The notes under the pieces: generated by a model
What the model was told of the DNA's origin: nothing
The model's database searches: none
The model's input: the letters and a program-made list of their open reading frames with translations, nothing else
In this document: positions 1 to 11,624 of the stretch, piece after piece
Position numbering within the stretch: position 1 is the stretch's first letter
How the letters are laid out: every line of letters begins with the position of its first letter
DNA from: Stercorarius parasiticus
Taxonomy: Eukaryota; Chordata; Aves; Charadriiformes; Stercorariidae
DNA: 64,000 nucleotides
Direction: 5' to 3'
NCBI GenBank assembly: GCA_013396915.1
Contig: VWZL01000203.1
Span: forward strand, 1,442,886-1,506,885
Program-made: the position numbers and the translations under genes

Positions 1-1067
1 GAAAATGCAGCAAGTTGACTCTCATTTCAGCTTCTGTCTCTGAATCTACTTTGAATCTGGGTAAAACCCTATTGGAAGAACTGACTGCCCCAATTGTGGG
101 AAATGCATGCAGCAGCATCAAGGGTAGGAAAGCCTGTCTGCAGCTAGCTGAGCAGTCTCAGCTGATTCCATTCTTGCTCTGCTTCAAATGCCACTACTCT
201 GTAGAGCTGTTGGCCACAATGGCAATCTGTCCTGACTGTACTTCTGACAGCTGGTAGAGCATTTCAGGAAAGGAGGTGGAATAGGGTTAAAGTTTATCTT
301 TCGCTGCCTTTCTCCAAGAATGAGTGTCTGTACATAAAACTTTATTTTAAAATGGATGTTTGGGGACATTATTTTTTTTGTTGCAGTGTTGCTTGTTTGT
401 TTTCTACCAATGCAGAGTGACCCATGCTGTGGCTTATTGCAAGCCAGGTATTCTTATTCTGGGCACATTAGTTCCAAAGAAAAGCTGGTGCAATAAACAA
501 AAGCAGCCCTTATAGATCACCTGTTCTCAGCCCTCTCTGTTTATCCCAGAGAATTTTCTTTGACATGTTCTCATTGAAGTTGTATTTCACCTCTTGAATG
601 TCTCAAATGAGGATCTCTTGGTCATTTACCTGGAGAATATAATCAACTGCTGTCTTAATTCTGACTGTTAAGAGCCTTTACCTGATACATGGACTGATCT
701 GTACCTTTCTTCATTTCTGGCTATTTCTTTCTGTCCTGCTATCTTCTATGAGGCCATGAATTAATTTACTTCCTTCATCTATTCTTTTTTTTAAAGGTAT
801 CAGACTCTAATTGTATTTCCTTTTGGCTTATTTTTAACTCTTTCACTTGCTCATTGTGTGGCTTATGCTCTATTTCTTACAGCACTTTATGATTGTCTTT
901 GGTCCTTATTTCTTTCCAGTCACTACCTTTTTCCTAAGTTTAGAAGAAAATATAAAGGTGTTCAGTTCTGAAGGCTCAGTTGCATTGTGGCTGTATAGAT
1001 TGGCATTTTTATCTCCCTGCTTTTCTGGATGTTTTTCTTTTTTTTTGTGCATCTGAGAATAATCTAG

Positions 1068-1120
1068 GAGTACACAGCCGTTAGCCCAAATCCGCTGTCA
1101 GCTATGTCAAGAAAACAAAG
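1068..1120 (+). other. Candidate short exon (weak)
   Basis: A pyrimidine-rich tract at about 1033-1049 is followed by an AG at 1066-1067. A strong donor-like sequence, AAAG then GTGAGT, begins at 1121. The 53 bases between have one open frame and two CpGs in otherwise CpG-poor DNA. Against it, another AG lies upstream at 1056-1057, inside the usual exclusion zone, and I recognise no peptide. Such pairs occur by chance in 64 kb, so this is a pointer only. Confidence 0.12.
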
Positions 1121-2815
1121 GTGAGTGAATGAAAACAAAACCACTTGAAGCCTCTGGGGTTGCCTTTACTTTTATTCTGAAGATTTTTAAAAGAGAAGAA
1201 ATAAAGCAGAGATCTCAAGGGTAGACCAGGAAGGCAGCGTTAAATCAGAGAAGGAAATAGAGGCTTAGAGTGATGTGATGTTCTGTTAAAGGTCCCAGCA
1301 GTGGCTAGTGGTTTTCTTGGAGAAAGTTGCCTAGATTTGGCTAAAGCACTGACAGATTGATCTATTCCATTTATAACATTTCTGCGGTACTTAAGAGAAT
1401 TGTATCTAATATCTTTAGTCCTTCAGTGATAATTCAAGTAGAGAGAAGCAAAAGCCCTAAAAATCAGTCGAATGTACTTAATATCACTGAGTTAAGAATC
1501 CACTGAATATTTCTGTGTTATAGCAGTATAATGCTGTCTGTTTAAACAATGATTATCATCTAAGTTTTGACAGTGGGCCTAGGTCTGAATGGGTAGTCAA
1601 CTAAGGAGGCTGAAAATGTATGTTTCTGACTGTATAGGACAGTATGAGTGAGTGTATTTCTGCTTCTAAAAAGTGTTCCACCTGTAAGAAGTGAAATAAA
1701 AGGTACTCTGCATAGATCAGGTTAGACAAGAGGAGTAGGGCCAGATGTCATTCCTTTGGGGATCACACCAATGGAAAGGAAACAAGGAGGCCCTTTGACA
1801 TCAGCAGAATTGCTCTGAATTTTTGCCAATATGTCATGTCCACTTCATGACAAAAAGCTGGTATGCAAGTACCCTGTGGGATCCTAAGCAGAGTACTGGG
1901 TATGGATGCCCTTTTGGCATGAGTTGGATTTCTAGTGTTGGAAGAGCAGAGGTCTAATGCGCAGTCAACTTCAGCATGCTGACCCAGCTGAACAGTTGAC
2001 CCACCTGATTTTAAGCAGGCAAGTAATTTTGACAGATATATCAGTTTAGGAGGCTATCCTTTCATGAACCTCCTAGGATTTCTGTTACTGCTTCCCTAGT
2101 TCAGCTAATGGGAACTATCCTCAAGTTCTCCCATGGAAGGTCAGGCAGGTTAAGTTACTCCTTATTTGCCTCTGGAGCAAATCCACGTGGCTTTAATAGT
2201 ACTGTCTAGCTGTGTGCACAGTAAAAAAATTCAATGTGCCTGGGAAAGTTTGCAGGCACTGAGTTCAGCTGGCAGGGAATGACTTTTCAGCCATACTGAC
2301 ATCTGCTTTTACACCCCTGCATGGGCAGTGTGCTGAGGCTGCATGTTGGGATTGATCCCTCAGGTGCTGTTTGGGTTGAGCAAAACTTGGGCTCCACATG
2401 AGAGAGAGCTAGTTGGCGTGGGCCAGCAGTGTGTCAGGGACTGTTCTCGCAGATTACTAATGGATGAGATAACTGCATTCTCCTGCCTGGAAACATCAGC
2501 CAGATTGTGGAGCTTCTTGCTATAGATGCACCCTTATGTGTTATAAACTCTGAGGCTATAATTCAGGGAACTATTTCTATTTAGTATGGCACTTAAACAA
2601 ATGCTTAGCCATGTTCGTGTGCTAAACTCCCACTAAGCCCATGGACTTTGAATGAGACTCTGTTATTAATAATTCCCTGACTGTAATGTAAAGTTGGTTT
2701 AGTCAGGATTCTCTCTAACATGTGCACATCACAATGGAAATGATTGAAGCAGGACCTCTGGGCACAGTTGTTGTCAGGCTTTTGACCACTTGGAGTTGCT
2801 TTCAGAACAGGTTAT

Positions 2816-3001
2816 TTGCCATCAGCGTCACCTCTTCTCTCAGCCTTCCTTACCCTACATTACTTTTCCTTTCATCTTGTTCGGTGCTTTCGGCTTTGGA
2901 ATAGGCTGCCAGGACTAATTAGAAACATGTCAGCAAGTAATTTACCTGGCATCCGGAGCTCTTTCATGCCCGCTTTGAAGAAACTCACTGGCCAGGAATA
3001 G
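2816..3001 (+). repeat. Possible very old LINE C-terminal relic (weak)
   Basis: A 61-codon open frame contains a run reading FRLWNRLPGLIR, followed about 16 residues later by an SSFMPALKK-like stretch. The order 'LWN-LP' then 'F...LK' is typical of the end of ORF2 in L2/CR1-type LINEs, where a similar short motif closes the protein. No reverse-transcriptase core or LINE 3' UTR is visible nearby and the match is short, so it could be chance. A profile search against L2/L3/CR1 ORF2 would decide. Confidence 0.2.
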
Positions 3002-4552
3002 CTGCTGCCATTGCAAGGATGCAACACTAATCAGTTGCTATATGAAGGGGAAGACAGTAACTCCTGTAAATAAAAAAGCATTAAAGATGAGTGTGTTTGT
3101 TAGGTCAATTATTCTGATCCCCAGGCATGTTTCACATTTTCTGCTGAACTCTTCTATTTTTTTTTTGTAGATTTTAGAAGTGGAAATTATTTTTTAAGTC
3201 ACCCAGGCTATCCCTAGGGACCAGTTTAAGATTATTCCCTGGAATATTCTTAAATCCTGTCCACTCTTGTTTGGAGAGATTCAGACTCCCAAAGAGAGCT
3301 AAAGCACAGCTGTATATTTCAATAATAATTATAGGAATTGCTACACGCAAAGTTTCATTCACATGTTTATCTAGTTAGATTGCTGGTGCCTTTGGATGAG
3401 GAGCCTGTTGTGATGGTTAAATAAAGCTGTCCTGTCTGTGATACGAATGACCAAGTGATACGAGCTGTTCAATCTGCAGCTTCCCTGCTGACAGTGGGAA
3501 TGGATGAGTCAGCTGATGACCAATTCAGCAGTTTTCTCCAGAAAGGTTGTTTGCTGCTGGAAACTGTCACGATGTTAGTGGTCTCCTTTCAGTGAAGTTT
3601 CCTGAACAAATGAATGCATTACTGGAACTGCCACTAGGGCGACATGAAAGATGAAAAATCAAAGGGAAGTGGAGATGGGGGAGAAGGATAAGGAAAAGAA
3701 GAAACAGAACAGATGTGTGTGGAGCTTGTTTCAAATTCTGTGCTTTCTCAAAGATTAGACCTATTTGTGCCTGTTTGATTCGGCCCCATACTTAAAATTA
3801 ATTTTGAAGCTTTTCCAAAAAAATCTAAAGGTCCTAGTCACTTGAAATAACCCCAAAATGATTCTAATTTTACCTCCTAGATTTTATGAAATAGGTATTT
3901 GCAGAAACAGCCAAACACACATGCATCAAACTGGACCAAGGATCCAGACTTCCTCGTTTGAACTATTCAGGGGACCGTAGTTTTCAAAATGTCAATAGTG
4001 ACTTGTATCACATCATTAGAATATATTACCTTCTGACTGATCAATAAAATTTACTTCTTAAATGCTGTTAATATCCCATTCACGTGCACTTGAACTTAGA
4101 TTGAGGACTATGGCATGTACTCTTGGTCTGATCAGATAAAATGATTTGTTAAGGGTGAAAGGTGAAATTGGCAACATAACACACAGTCCTATTAGTGAAA
4201 GAAAATTGTCTATTACTTCAAAACTTCATATTCTACTACCACAGTGTATTAAGAGCCTGGCTTTATAGCTCTTTTCCAGCTGCATTTTGCATCCCTTCAT
4301 CCAGGTACAACTAGAAGTGCAACTGTTTTGTCATTTGTTGGTGTCACCATTACAGCTCTGTAAGGAGAACATCATTACACTGCTACTGCATGTGTAGATA
4401 TTGTACGCATCTGTACATCATAGGACTAAAATGCAGCTCATGCCGTTTGAACTCCACCTACTGATGTTAATGTGTTTTTAATACTGTGCAACTTGCCTTG
4501 TTATTCAGATTCACTCTTGATAGTTTAATGATACAGTAGCAGCTATGTTTAA

Positions 4553-4562
4553 GGGGGGGGGN
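4553..4562. repeat. G homopolymer ending in one ambiguous base
   Basis: Nine G are followed by a single N at 4562 and another G. This is a base-call ambiguity at a homopolymer, so the true run length is uncertain. Confidence 0.95.
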
Positions 4563-4667
4563 GCCAGCCCTTGGATGTGTGATTTCTCTCTACCAGTGTT
4601 GTGATCATTAGTTTTTTTTACTCCCTTAAAGAACTACCATTAGTCACGTTTTAAAAAAATAATCTCC

Positions 4668-4765
4668 TGAGGCAGTAGCCATCTCAAGAGGGTAGTAAAT
4701 ACCACATGGTGGCTTCTTGCACAGGGTCAGCAGTTCAAGTCCACCCCAGCTCATTGTCTAAACAC
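4668..4765 (+). repeat. Possible tRNA-derived SINE relic (B-box-like)
   Basis: Around 4724-4746 the sequence reads GGGTCAGCAGTTCAAGTCC followed by ACCCC. This resembles the T-arm and internal B box of a tRNA-derived promoter (consensus GGTTCRANNCC). Upstream bases do not give a clean A box or a cloverleaf, so this is not a functional tRNA gene. It may be the remnant of an ancient amniote SINE head, or chance. No SINE tail or flanking target duplication is evident. Confidence 0.22.
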
Positions 4766-7700
4766 ATTAAAGAAAATGGAGTGCGTCCTCTCTGCCAGCT
4801 ACCTCATAAAATATGCATCTACCTCACCATAGCTGCTAATTGTCTCCCTTGGTTGTCAAACTCAGTAGAGAGGCCGAGAGGTGAGGGAGACTATGAAAAA
4901 ATGAATTATTCTCCCTTGCTAGTAACAATCCTATTAAGGCATGTTAGCCTGGAATTAGGTGTATGCAGGGAAGTGAAAGCATGCACCACTGTTGCTTTTT
5001 CACCAACAGCCAATATTGATCACTTGATTTGTCTGACTAGTTTGCCTATAGGAGTGCTGTGTTAAATAGCTATAAATATCTTTATTTTCCTCTCGAAGAG
5101 AACTAGTTAATGGGAATAACTGAATGGTCGTGCATCAAGATCAAGCAAAAACGGTGTCTGTCTGTCCATGTGACTGAGCAGTGGGGCAGGTCCCGGAGTC
5201 TTGCGGTCAGTGCGGGTGAGGGGACCATACAGACAAATATTCAGGTTAACAGCGTGAGGTCTCGGCATTCTATCCTGCAGCTCATGAAAGCAATGCTCCC
5301 CTAATTACTCTGATTTCAGACCAGACAAACAGGTTTCATCCTATTACAGCAAAACTAACTATCTGTGAATAGTTTGTGGTGGGAGAACTTTGGTTGTGAT
5401 AGGAACGAAACAGAATGGCCGTATGGGTCAAACAAAAGATTCATCTACTCCGTACTCTGTTTTCAGCTGTAGCTAAGCAGCTGTAGCTGATTGTAGCTGT
5501 ACAAGGTGGTCATAAATGAGCAAGAACAGGGTGAACATATTTAACACTTATTCCTGTTACTTTCCAAACTTCTGATTACTTTCAGAACATGAATCCCAGT
5601 TTTCTGTGCATTTCCTAATCCGAAATTATTTCTTTTTTTAACGGTTCCCCTCCATTTGACACACATAAAAATCCAGCATCCATTTTAGCTTGCTTTGTCC
5701 AGGAATTCCACAGATCTGCTACCTGTAGTGAGTTGTGTCTTTCTTTGCTTTGAATGTGGATCTTAGGATCTTTGTTTGATGCCTGTTAGTTCTTGTGGTA
5801 GAAGAGACAAGGAGCACTCTGCTTTAATACACCCTTTTAATATCACTTCTGACTTGTGTGTTATATCCCTCCCAGTCCATCTTTTCTTCCAGACTGACAG
5901 TCCTTAGATGCTTTGATGGTGGTAAGCAGATCTCGGGTCCTGTTTGATTCCTCTATTTTTCTGTCTCATGCACTCTTTCTCTGCTGCGTCTCAACTGTGC
6001 TCATCTGCCTCTCTGCAGAGAGTAGGTCTCTGCATCCTGTGAGGCTAGGTGAGATAGTTTGAAGCACATGTGTCAAATACAAAGTCTTGACTATTGCATC
6101 AGCACTGAGGGTTAAAACTATTGAGTATATACTAAGCACTCTTTATTGAATGCTTTCCTCCCAGGGTGGATGGGTTATTCCGTTAATATGCCAGACAGGC
6201 TAGGATTTTTTCCTAACAGGACCTCTGTATTCATTTCCATAATCAAATAGATGCAGGCACTGGTTTGGAAGGCAGAGCCTTCAGCTCCTGATGTGACTGC
6301 TAAGCTAAGCAGAAGTGAGCTGACACTGAGATTCCTGAGCTTTCAGTCACAGGCAGGTTTCTGTGGCTTGGCACCAGGGGAAGCAATGAGAAGAATGCAA
6401 AAGCTTTGGAGGCACAGGAGGCAGTCAAGGTGCCTGCCTACTTCATTGTGAAATGGCCCAGGTGCAACCATCTCTTTGGCAGGAGCTTTGCAAACATGAA
6501 CAGCTTTTATTTTGAATGATGAAGAAAAGCAGGGGAGTAGGAGTTGAGACTTCTCATTTCTTCTGTGACTTTTGCCATTGTCTTGAGTAACTTGGGACAG
6601 CTCACTTTGTTCTCTCTGTACCTATTTTTTTTTGTCTAGTTGATGCATATTTATAAACATTATACAGAGCTTTTAAATCAGTTTAGTGATGAGCAGGCAG
6701 AAAACCACGGGTACCAGATTGTTAAGGAAAATGAGAAAATTGATTTGTTTGGTGTAGAGCACCTATATATGCGGTGTCCTATCCTTGGTATTTTGTGGCT
6801 GTTATATAGGTTTTCTTTGTCTTAAATAGAAAGAAATAACAGATAATGTCAGACTGGAAAAGTTTTTGTCTATTGCAATGAAGCAAAAATTGCTGGTTAT
6901 TCCCTCTTCAGACATAAGGACTTCATGGGCTAGGCCCGGGTACAGAAGGACAAGGATAGTTCAGCTCAACATAGTTTGGATCCTGACAGTTTGTGAATTT
7001 ACTTTTATGAGGGGAAAAAATAGAAGGAAACAGAAGTGAACCATCAGAACTCTGTTTAAACGAAGCAAGAAATGAGTTACAGGAATCAACATCTAATGTA
7101 AAACACCTGCAACTTATTCTGAATTGACATTTTGAAGGGTGACTTTCTGGATAAAACTATTACAGTGATCCTTTGGGAAACTGGAGGTTTGGAAAGTTGT
7201 CCGGATTCAAGCTTTAAGAATGGAGAGGAAAATGCCCAGAATGTGGTATACAGGCTTCAGCATGTCCCACTTCTGTCCTCCCTCAAAGTGAAGGAAAGGG
7301 TCTTCAGGGGAGCTATGTCCCACCAGTCTAAAGACATCCTACCCAGAAGTAGTTTGGCTTTGTTGTTGTTATTGGGGGGTGGGAATGAACTGGTAAAAAA
7401 ACCCAAACAAATTAATTCTCTGCAGTTTATCCCAGGGGAAAGATCAGGTGCTGTGTAGCTTTCCATCTTTATTCTGAGTTGAGGCAAAGTAATCAGCCTT
7501 TTAATTTAAATACGAAATGCCAAATCTGTGCTTGCTGAAGGAAGAAGCAAGCTCTGGCGCTACTGTTTGAATTCATAATAATGCTTCACCTTATGTTATT
7601 TGGCTCCCAGCCACTCACCAGGACTTCCTATGCTGCAGTCTAGTGCTGTTCTAGCCAGAAAAGGTGATTTCCTCCACAGACCTTTAGATGCAAATTGAAG

Positions 7701-9487
7701 AGACAAACTTAAAAATTCTTTGAATAGCATTAGGTTTGGAGAGGCATCTCTGATTCTTGCCAGGCATCATCAACAATGTGGGTGGAAACACCTCTTTATG
7801 ACTTTTTTTTTAATTCAAGTTGAGTGGAGGAAGAAGCTGCCCCCAGTCTCTCTTTCCCAACCTAGAATTGAGCAGCACAGCAAGTGAAACTGAATGAGGC
7901 TGCTGCACTCTCTGCCAACTGGCAGCAGACCCAGGAGCAGACTTATGCAATTAGTAAGGTTTCTTCTGACTCATCTTCTCTGCTCTCTCGTACCTGGCAC
8001 CTGCTGTCTCTGATATTGCGTATTACTGCAGCCACAAGTCCAGGATCATCTGCTGAACTGGACAGGCTGAGGAGTAGTTGTGGCTTGTTTACTCCCAGAG
8101 AAGTCAATGTGTTGTGTGAAAGTCAGTCAGTGAAAAGTTTAACTTTTCCCTCTTTGTTGGAAGTAGTGGTGCTACTTGGCATATTTTCTTCTGTGTGTGT
8201 TCAAATGACTGGGCAGGTGTTGAGTTCCAGAGGATTGTGAGGTCCCACAGAACAGTAGGAATATCTTCATTTTCTTTATTGTCTTGTGGCAACAGCAAAC
8301 ACAAGCCCTTGTTGTGGAGTGCATGGAACTGTCAGAGGGATATTTAGGTGTTATCGGCTGGTCTCTGGGTGCACGATTAAATGTTAATGCCATCACTGAA
8401 CAAGTCTATTGTAAGCCTAAAACTGCAATGGTCTGAGACAACAATGATGTGGAACTACCCAGTCTGCATAATTCACAGCACTGGAGGAATCCCCAGTGTG
8501 TTGCCAAGGATTTAGACCATTTTAGGGAGTGGGTCCTACTTAATGGTGCTACTTTGAGTTATGCCGGTTGGGTATTTTGCCAGAAGATTGGAGGCAAACC
8601 TTGAAACCAGTGAGATTTGTGTATGTTTCCCATCTGTTCCTGTGCATCCAGTCTCTGTGGTTGCATAGTCAGGTGGGGTTACCCTGTGCATACAAAAACT
8701 TGGCAACTACATGCCCTGTTGTGGCAACTGAGCTGGTAAATCCTGGGACACTTAAAACACTAGAAATGCACATAGCAGAGAAACTCCATCCATCAGAACA
8801 CCATGCACAGTGTGCTGCTGATGGTGGGCAGTTTCCAGGCATGATGACTATGCAGGTTAATAGATTAGAAAGTGAAATAATCTCCTGAAGATATTGTTAT
8901 GAGTTAGAGGGTATGCCTGCAAAATTCTAGTTTATTTTCATGCAATTTCTCTTCATTAGAATGAACAGTTCTTCTGTGATTTGCACTAAATTATGCCTTT
9001 ACTTGGATCCAGCAGCAATCCTCAGAAGTTTTCTTTACTTGGCTTTCTATATCAAAAATCTATGTTCTTTGTGTCATTTGCACAAGTGTATTGCCTAAGG
9101 CTAAATTACCTTGCCTGGAAGGGATTTGTAAGAGATGGGAAATAGAGAATGCAAAAAAGCCTTGAATAGGTGAATGAGGCAGGGAGAGTAAAATGAAAGG
9201 GCCGTCAAAATTGTTTGCTTATATTTGGTAGCATGTCCATTATCCAAGTACTTCACAAACAACATCAAACAAGGAAAGGACCGGAAGACAATATTGTCCA
9301 TGTTCAGTCAACAAGGACCTGTTTACAAGGATGAGTTGTTGGCAGGGAGCTGCCAAATGGTTTGCTGACTCAAAATGCATTAATTGGTTCAAGTTGCCAG
9401 GACTTCTGAACCGCCCTTGAAAAACTGAAAGAGCCATTTAGTTTCCTAGTGAAGTGCACCCTTCCTTGCCCCAAGTCTTTAAATTTA
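4766..9487. other. Unique non-coding DNA, no gene seen
   Basis: Single-copy AT-rich sequence. The longest open frames are about 100-118 codons (7132-7458, 7884-8240 and 8568-8888 on plus). None shows a recognisable domain, signal peptide or splice context. Around 5467-5504 the word AGCTGTAGCT recurs in a small imperfect repeat. Otherwise nothing is identified. Confidence 0.7.
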
Positions 9488-10487
9488 CTTTCAATCCATG
9501 TCCAGCCCTTTGGCAATATAGGGCAAAAGAAACCAATGTGGCTGATATAAACCATATGTGTTCAAGGCTTCAGATTTTCAAGAGATGTCTGTGTATGAGT
9601 ATGTGTGAGGTATCTTCTAAGAAGGCCTTGATCCCTTGAAAAGGGGAGAATCTGCTCATGGGCCACATCTTGAGTTTGGGTGGCATCATTCAGATGCTTT
9701 GGGGTGTAAAAGGAACCAGAACAGCCTCATCAGCAGTTCTGTATGGCTGCATGAAAAATCACTTTGTGTGCCACTGATTGTATCAGGAGGGGCTGCAGAC
9801 AAAAGAAATCAAATCCACTGATTTTTTTGAACTTTTTTTTTTTAGCTGGTATGAGGCTGATTCATCTAGAAGTAGTTCAGCCACTGATGCATTGGGATTT
9901 TCTTTGCTTTTTTTTGCTTTTCATTTCCTTTGAGTGTTTTTAGACTGACTGTTGAGGTTTATTCTTTTCATATTTCTGTGTACAGCTACATCTGCATAAA
10001 ATGTGTCATTATTGTATTAAAATTTTTATGTATCTCTCACAACTACATATGCAGTTCAAGTCCTTCTTTCATAACTTCCACTTTAACCTCTAGGCACTGA
10101 GGAGAGCCTGCGAGTTATAGCTACCAAACTGGAAGAAATGTATTTGGCTTTACCTCTCATCTCTTATCAAAGCAGTAGGAATTTAAAGGCCATCCTATTA
10201 CTGTTTTCAAGGTCCAGTAGACATGTAGCAAGAATAAAGATCATTTTTTTTAAAGCAATCTAATTCTCCACCTGATTGCTCTTTGTGCTTGATTTGTGCA
10301 CACAGCATAATAATGTTATTAAGGGTAATCAGTACTGCTATCGTTATTCAGGCAAAGAAAGGCTACTGCACTATTGAACAGCTCTTCACATTTGAATCTT
10401 GTAGCCCATAGAGCATCCCAGTAGTATTAAATACACGGGGGAAGAGTCCAGGCCAAAACTGCTAGGATCTGATAAAACACACAAATG

Positions 10488-11421
10488 TTAAAAAGGGTAG
10501 AAAAGAGGACCCTGGTCAACCTCACCTCTGCGCCTGGGAAGATCATGGAATAGATCCTCCTAGAAGCTATGCTAAGGCATATGGAGGACAGGGAGGTGAT
10601 TCGAGACAGCCAGCATGGCTTCACCAAGGGTAAGTTCTGCCTGACAAACCTAGTGACCTTTTATGATGGAGTGACTACAGTGATAGACAAGGGAAGAACT
10701 ATGGATGTTGTCTATCTGGACTCTGTAAGGCCTTTGACATGGTCCCCCACAAGATCCTTCTCTCTAGATTGGAGAGAGATGGATTTGATGAATGGACTGT
10801 TTGGTGGATGAGGAATTGTTTGGATGATCGCATCCAGAGGGTAGTGGCCAAAGGCTCAATGTCCAGATGGAGACGGGTGACAAATCATGTCTCTCAGGGG
10901 TCTGTATTGGGACCAGTACCGTTCAATATCTTCATCAATGACAGACAGTGGGATTGAGTGCACCCTCAGCAAGTTTGCCGATGACATGAAGCTGACCGGT
11001 GCGGTTTACGTGCCTGAGGAATGGGATGCCATCCAGAGGGATCTGGACAAACTTGAGAAGTGTGACCATGTGAAGCTCATGAGGTTCAGTAAGGCCAAGT
11101 GCAGGGTCCTGCACCTGGATCGAGGCAACCCCAGGTATCAATACAGGCTGGGGGATGAAGGGATTGAGAGCAGTCCTGCAGAGAAGGACTTAGGGGTACT
11201 GGTGGATGAAAAGGTGGACGTGAGCTGACAATGTGTGCTCACAGCCCAGAAGGCCAACCACATCCTGGGCCGCATCAAAAGAAGCGTGGCCAGCAGGTCA
11301 AGGGAGGTGATTCTGCCCCTCTCCTCAGCTCTGGTGAAACCCCACCTGGAGTACTGCATCCAGCTCTGGGGCCCTCAGCACAGGAAAGACATGGACCTGT
11401 TGAAGCAGGTCCAGAGGAGGG
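10488..11421 (+). mobile_element. CR1 LINE, copy 1, cut off by the assembly gap
   Basis: This is a 5'-truncated CR1 non-LTR retrotransposon beginning in the reverse-transcriptase region of ORF2. CR1 elements move by target-primed reverse transcription, and most avian copies are 5'-truncated like this one. The left boundary (about 10488) is where similarity to the CR1 text begins, so it is uncertain by about 20 bases. Conserved stretches include [19 protein letters not shown] and the catalytic FADD box at 10974-10985. I see no target-site duplication, which is usual for CR1. The right end is the gap, not a biological end. This is probably the same physical element as the one at 12625-14002. 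Confidence 0.92.
10569..11421 (+). pseudogene. CR1 ORF2 reverse-transcriptase fragment, broken (copy 1)
   Basis: The remnant of the CR1 ORF2 reverse transcriptase can be read only by changing frame. The first block covers HGFTKGK to VYLD. A one-base loss near 10720-10724 (GGACTCTGTAAGG where CR1 normally has one more T) shifts the frame. The second block has the QGSVLGP motif (10895 onward) and an IFIND stretch. A second small deletion near 10940 returns to the first frame, which carries FADD (10974-10985). A TGA at 11226-11228 then interrupts, after which the same frame resumes through [19 protein letters not shown] and [13 protein letters not shown] to the gap. It cannot encode a working enzyme. 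Confidence 0.9.
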
Positions 11422-11624
11422 NNNNNNNNNNNNNNNNNNNNNNNNNNNNNNNNNNNNNNNNNNNNNNNNNNNNNNNNNNNNNNNNNNNNNNNNNNNNNNN
11501 NNNNNNNNNNNNNNNNNNNNNNNNNNNNNNNNNNNNNNNNNNNNNNNNNNNNNNNNNNNNNNNNNNNNNNNNNNNNNNNNNNNNNNNNNNNNNNNNNNNN
11601 NNNNNNNNNNNNNNNNNNNNNNNN
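11422..11624. other. Assembly gap of 203 N
   Basis: A run of undetermined bases sits inside the CR1 element. Identical sequence ends at its left side and restarts at its right, so the gap may hold no real sequence if the two contigs overlap. If the duplication were real, the hidden bases should begin like 13559 onward and end like the bases before 9488. Any open frame running through the N run is meaningless. Confidence 0.98.

Larger units (their letters stand above)
1..4552. other. Unique non-coding DNA, no gene seen
   Basis: AT-rich single-copy sequence with stops scattered through all six frames. The open frames here are at most about 70 codons, and none resembles a protein I know apart from a weak LINE-like patch near 2.9 kb, listed separately. 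There are short T runs (for example around 787-796 and 1037-1046) but no recognisable young repeat, tRNA or CpG island. One candidate short exon at 1068-1120 is listed separately. The stretch is best read as intergenic or intronic. Confidence 0.7.
9488..11421. repeat. Duplicated segment, copy 1 (left of the gap)
   Basis: This 1934-base block recurs at 11625-13558 at a constant offset of 2137 bases. Every position I compared matches, including the lengths of T runs (a run of 7 and a run of 11 near 9820-9843 against 11959-11980), and the translated frames are letter-for-letter the same. Copy 1 contains about 1.0 kb of unique DNA and then the 5' part of a CR1 LINE. It stops abruptly at the N run. 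A real old duplication would have diverged, so this is either very recent or an assembly overlap that was not merged. Confidence 0.95.

Noticed and set aside
4706..5065. 119-codon plus-strand ORF
   Set aside because: No domain, signal or splice context. It overlaps the tRNA-like patch and is within chance length.
7884..8240. 118-codon plus-strand ORF with a hydrophobic C-terminus
   Set aside because: Ser/Leu-rich by composition with no recognisable family or splice sites.
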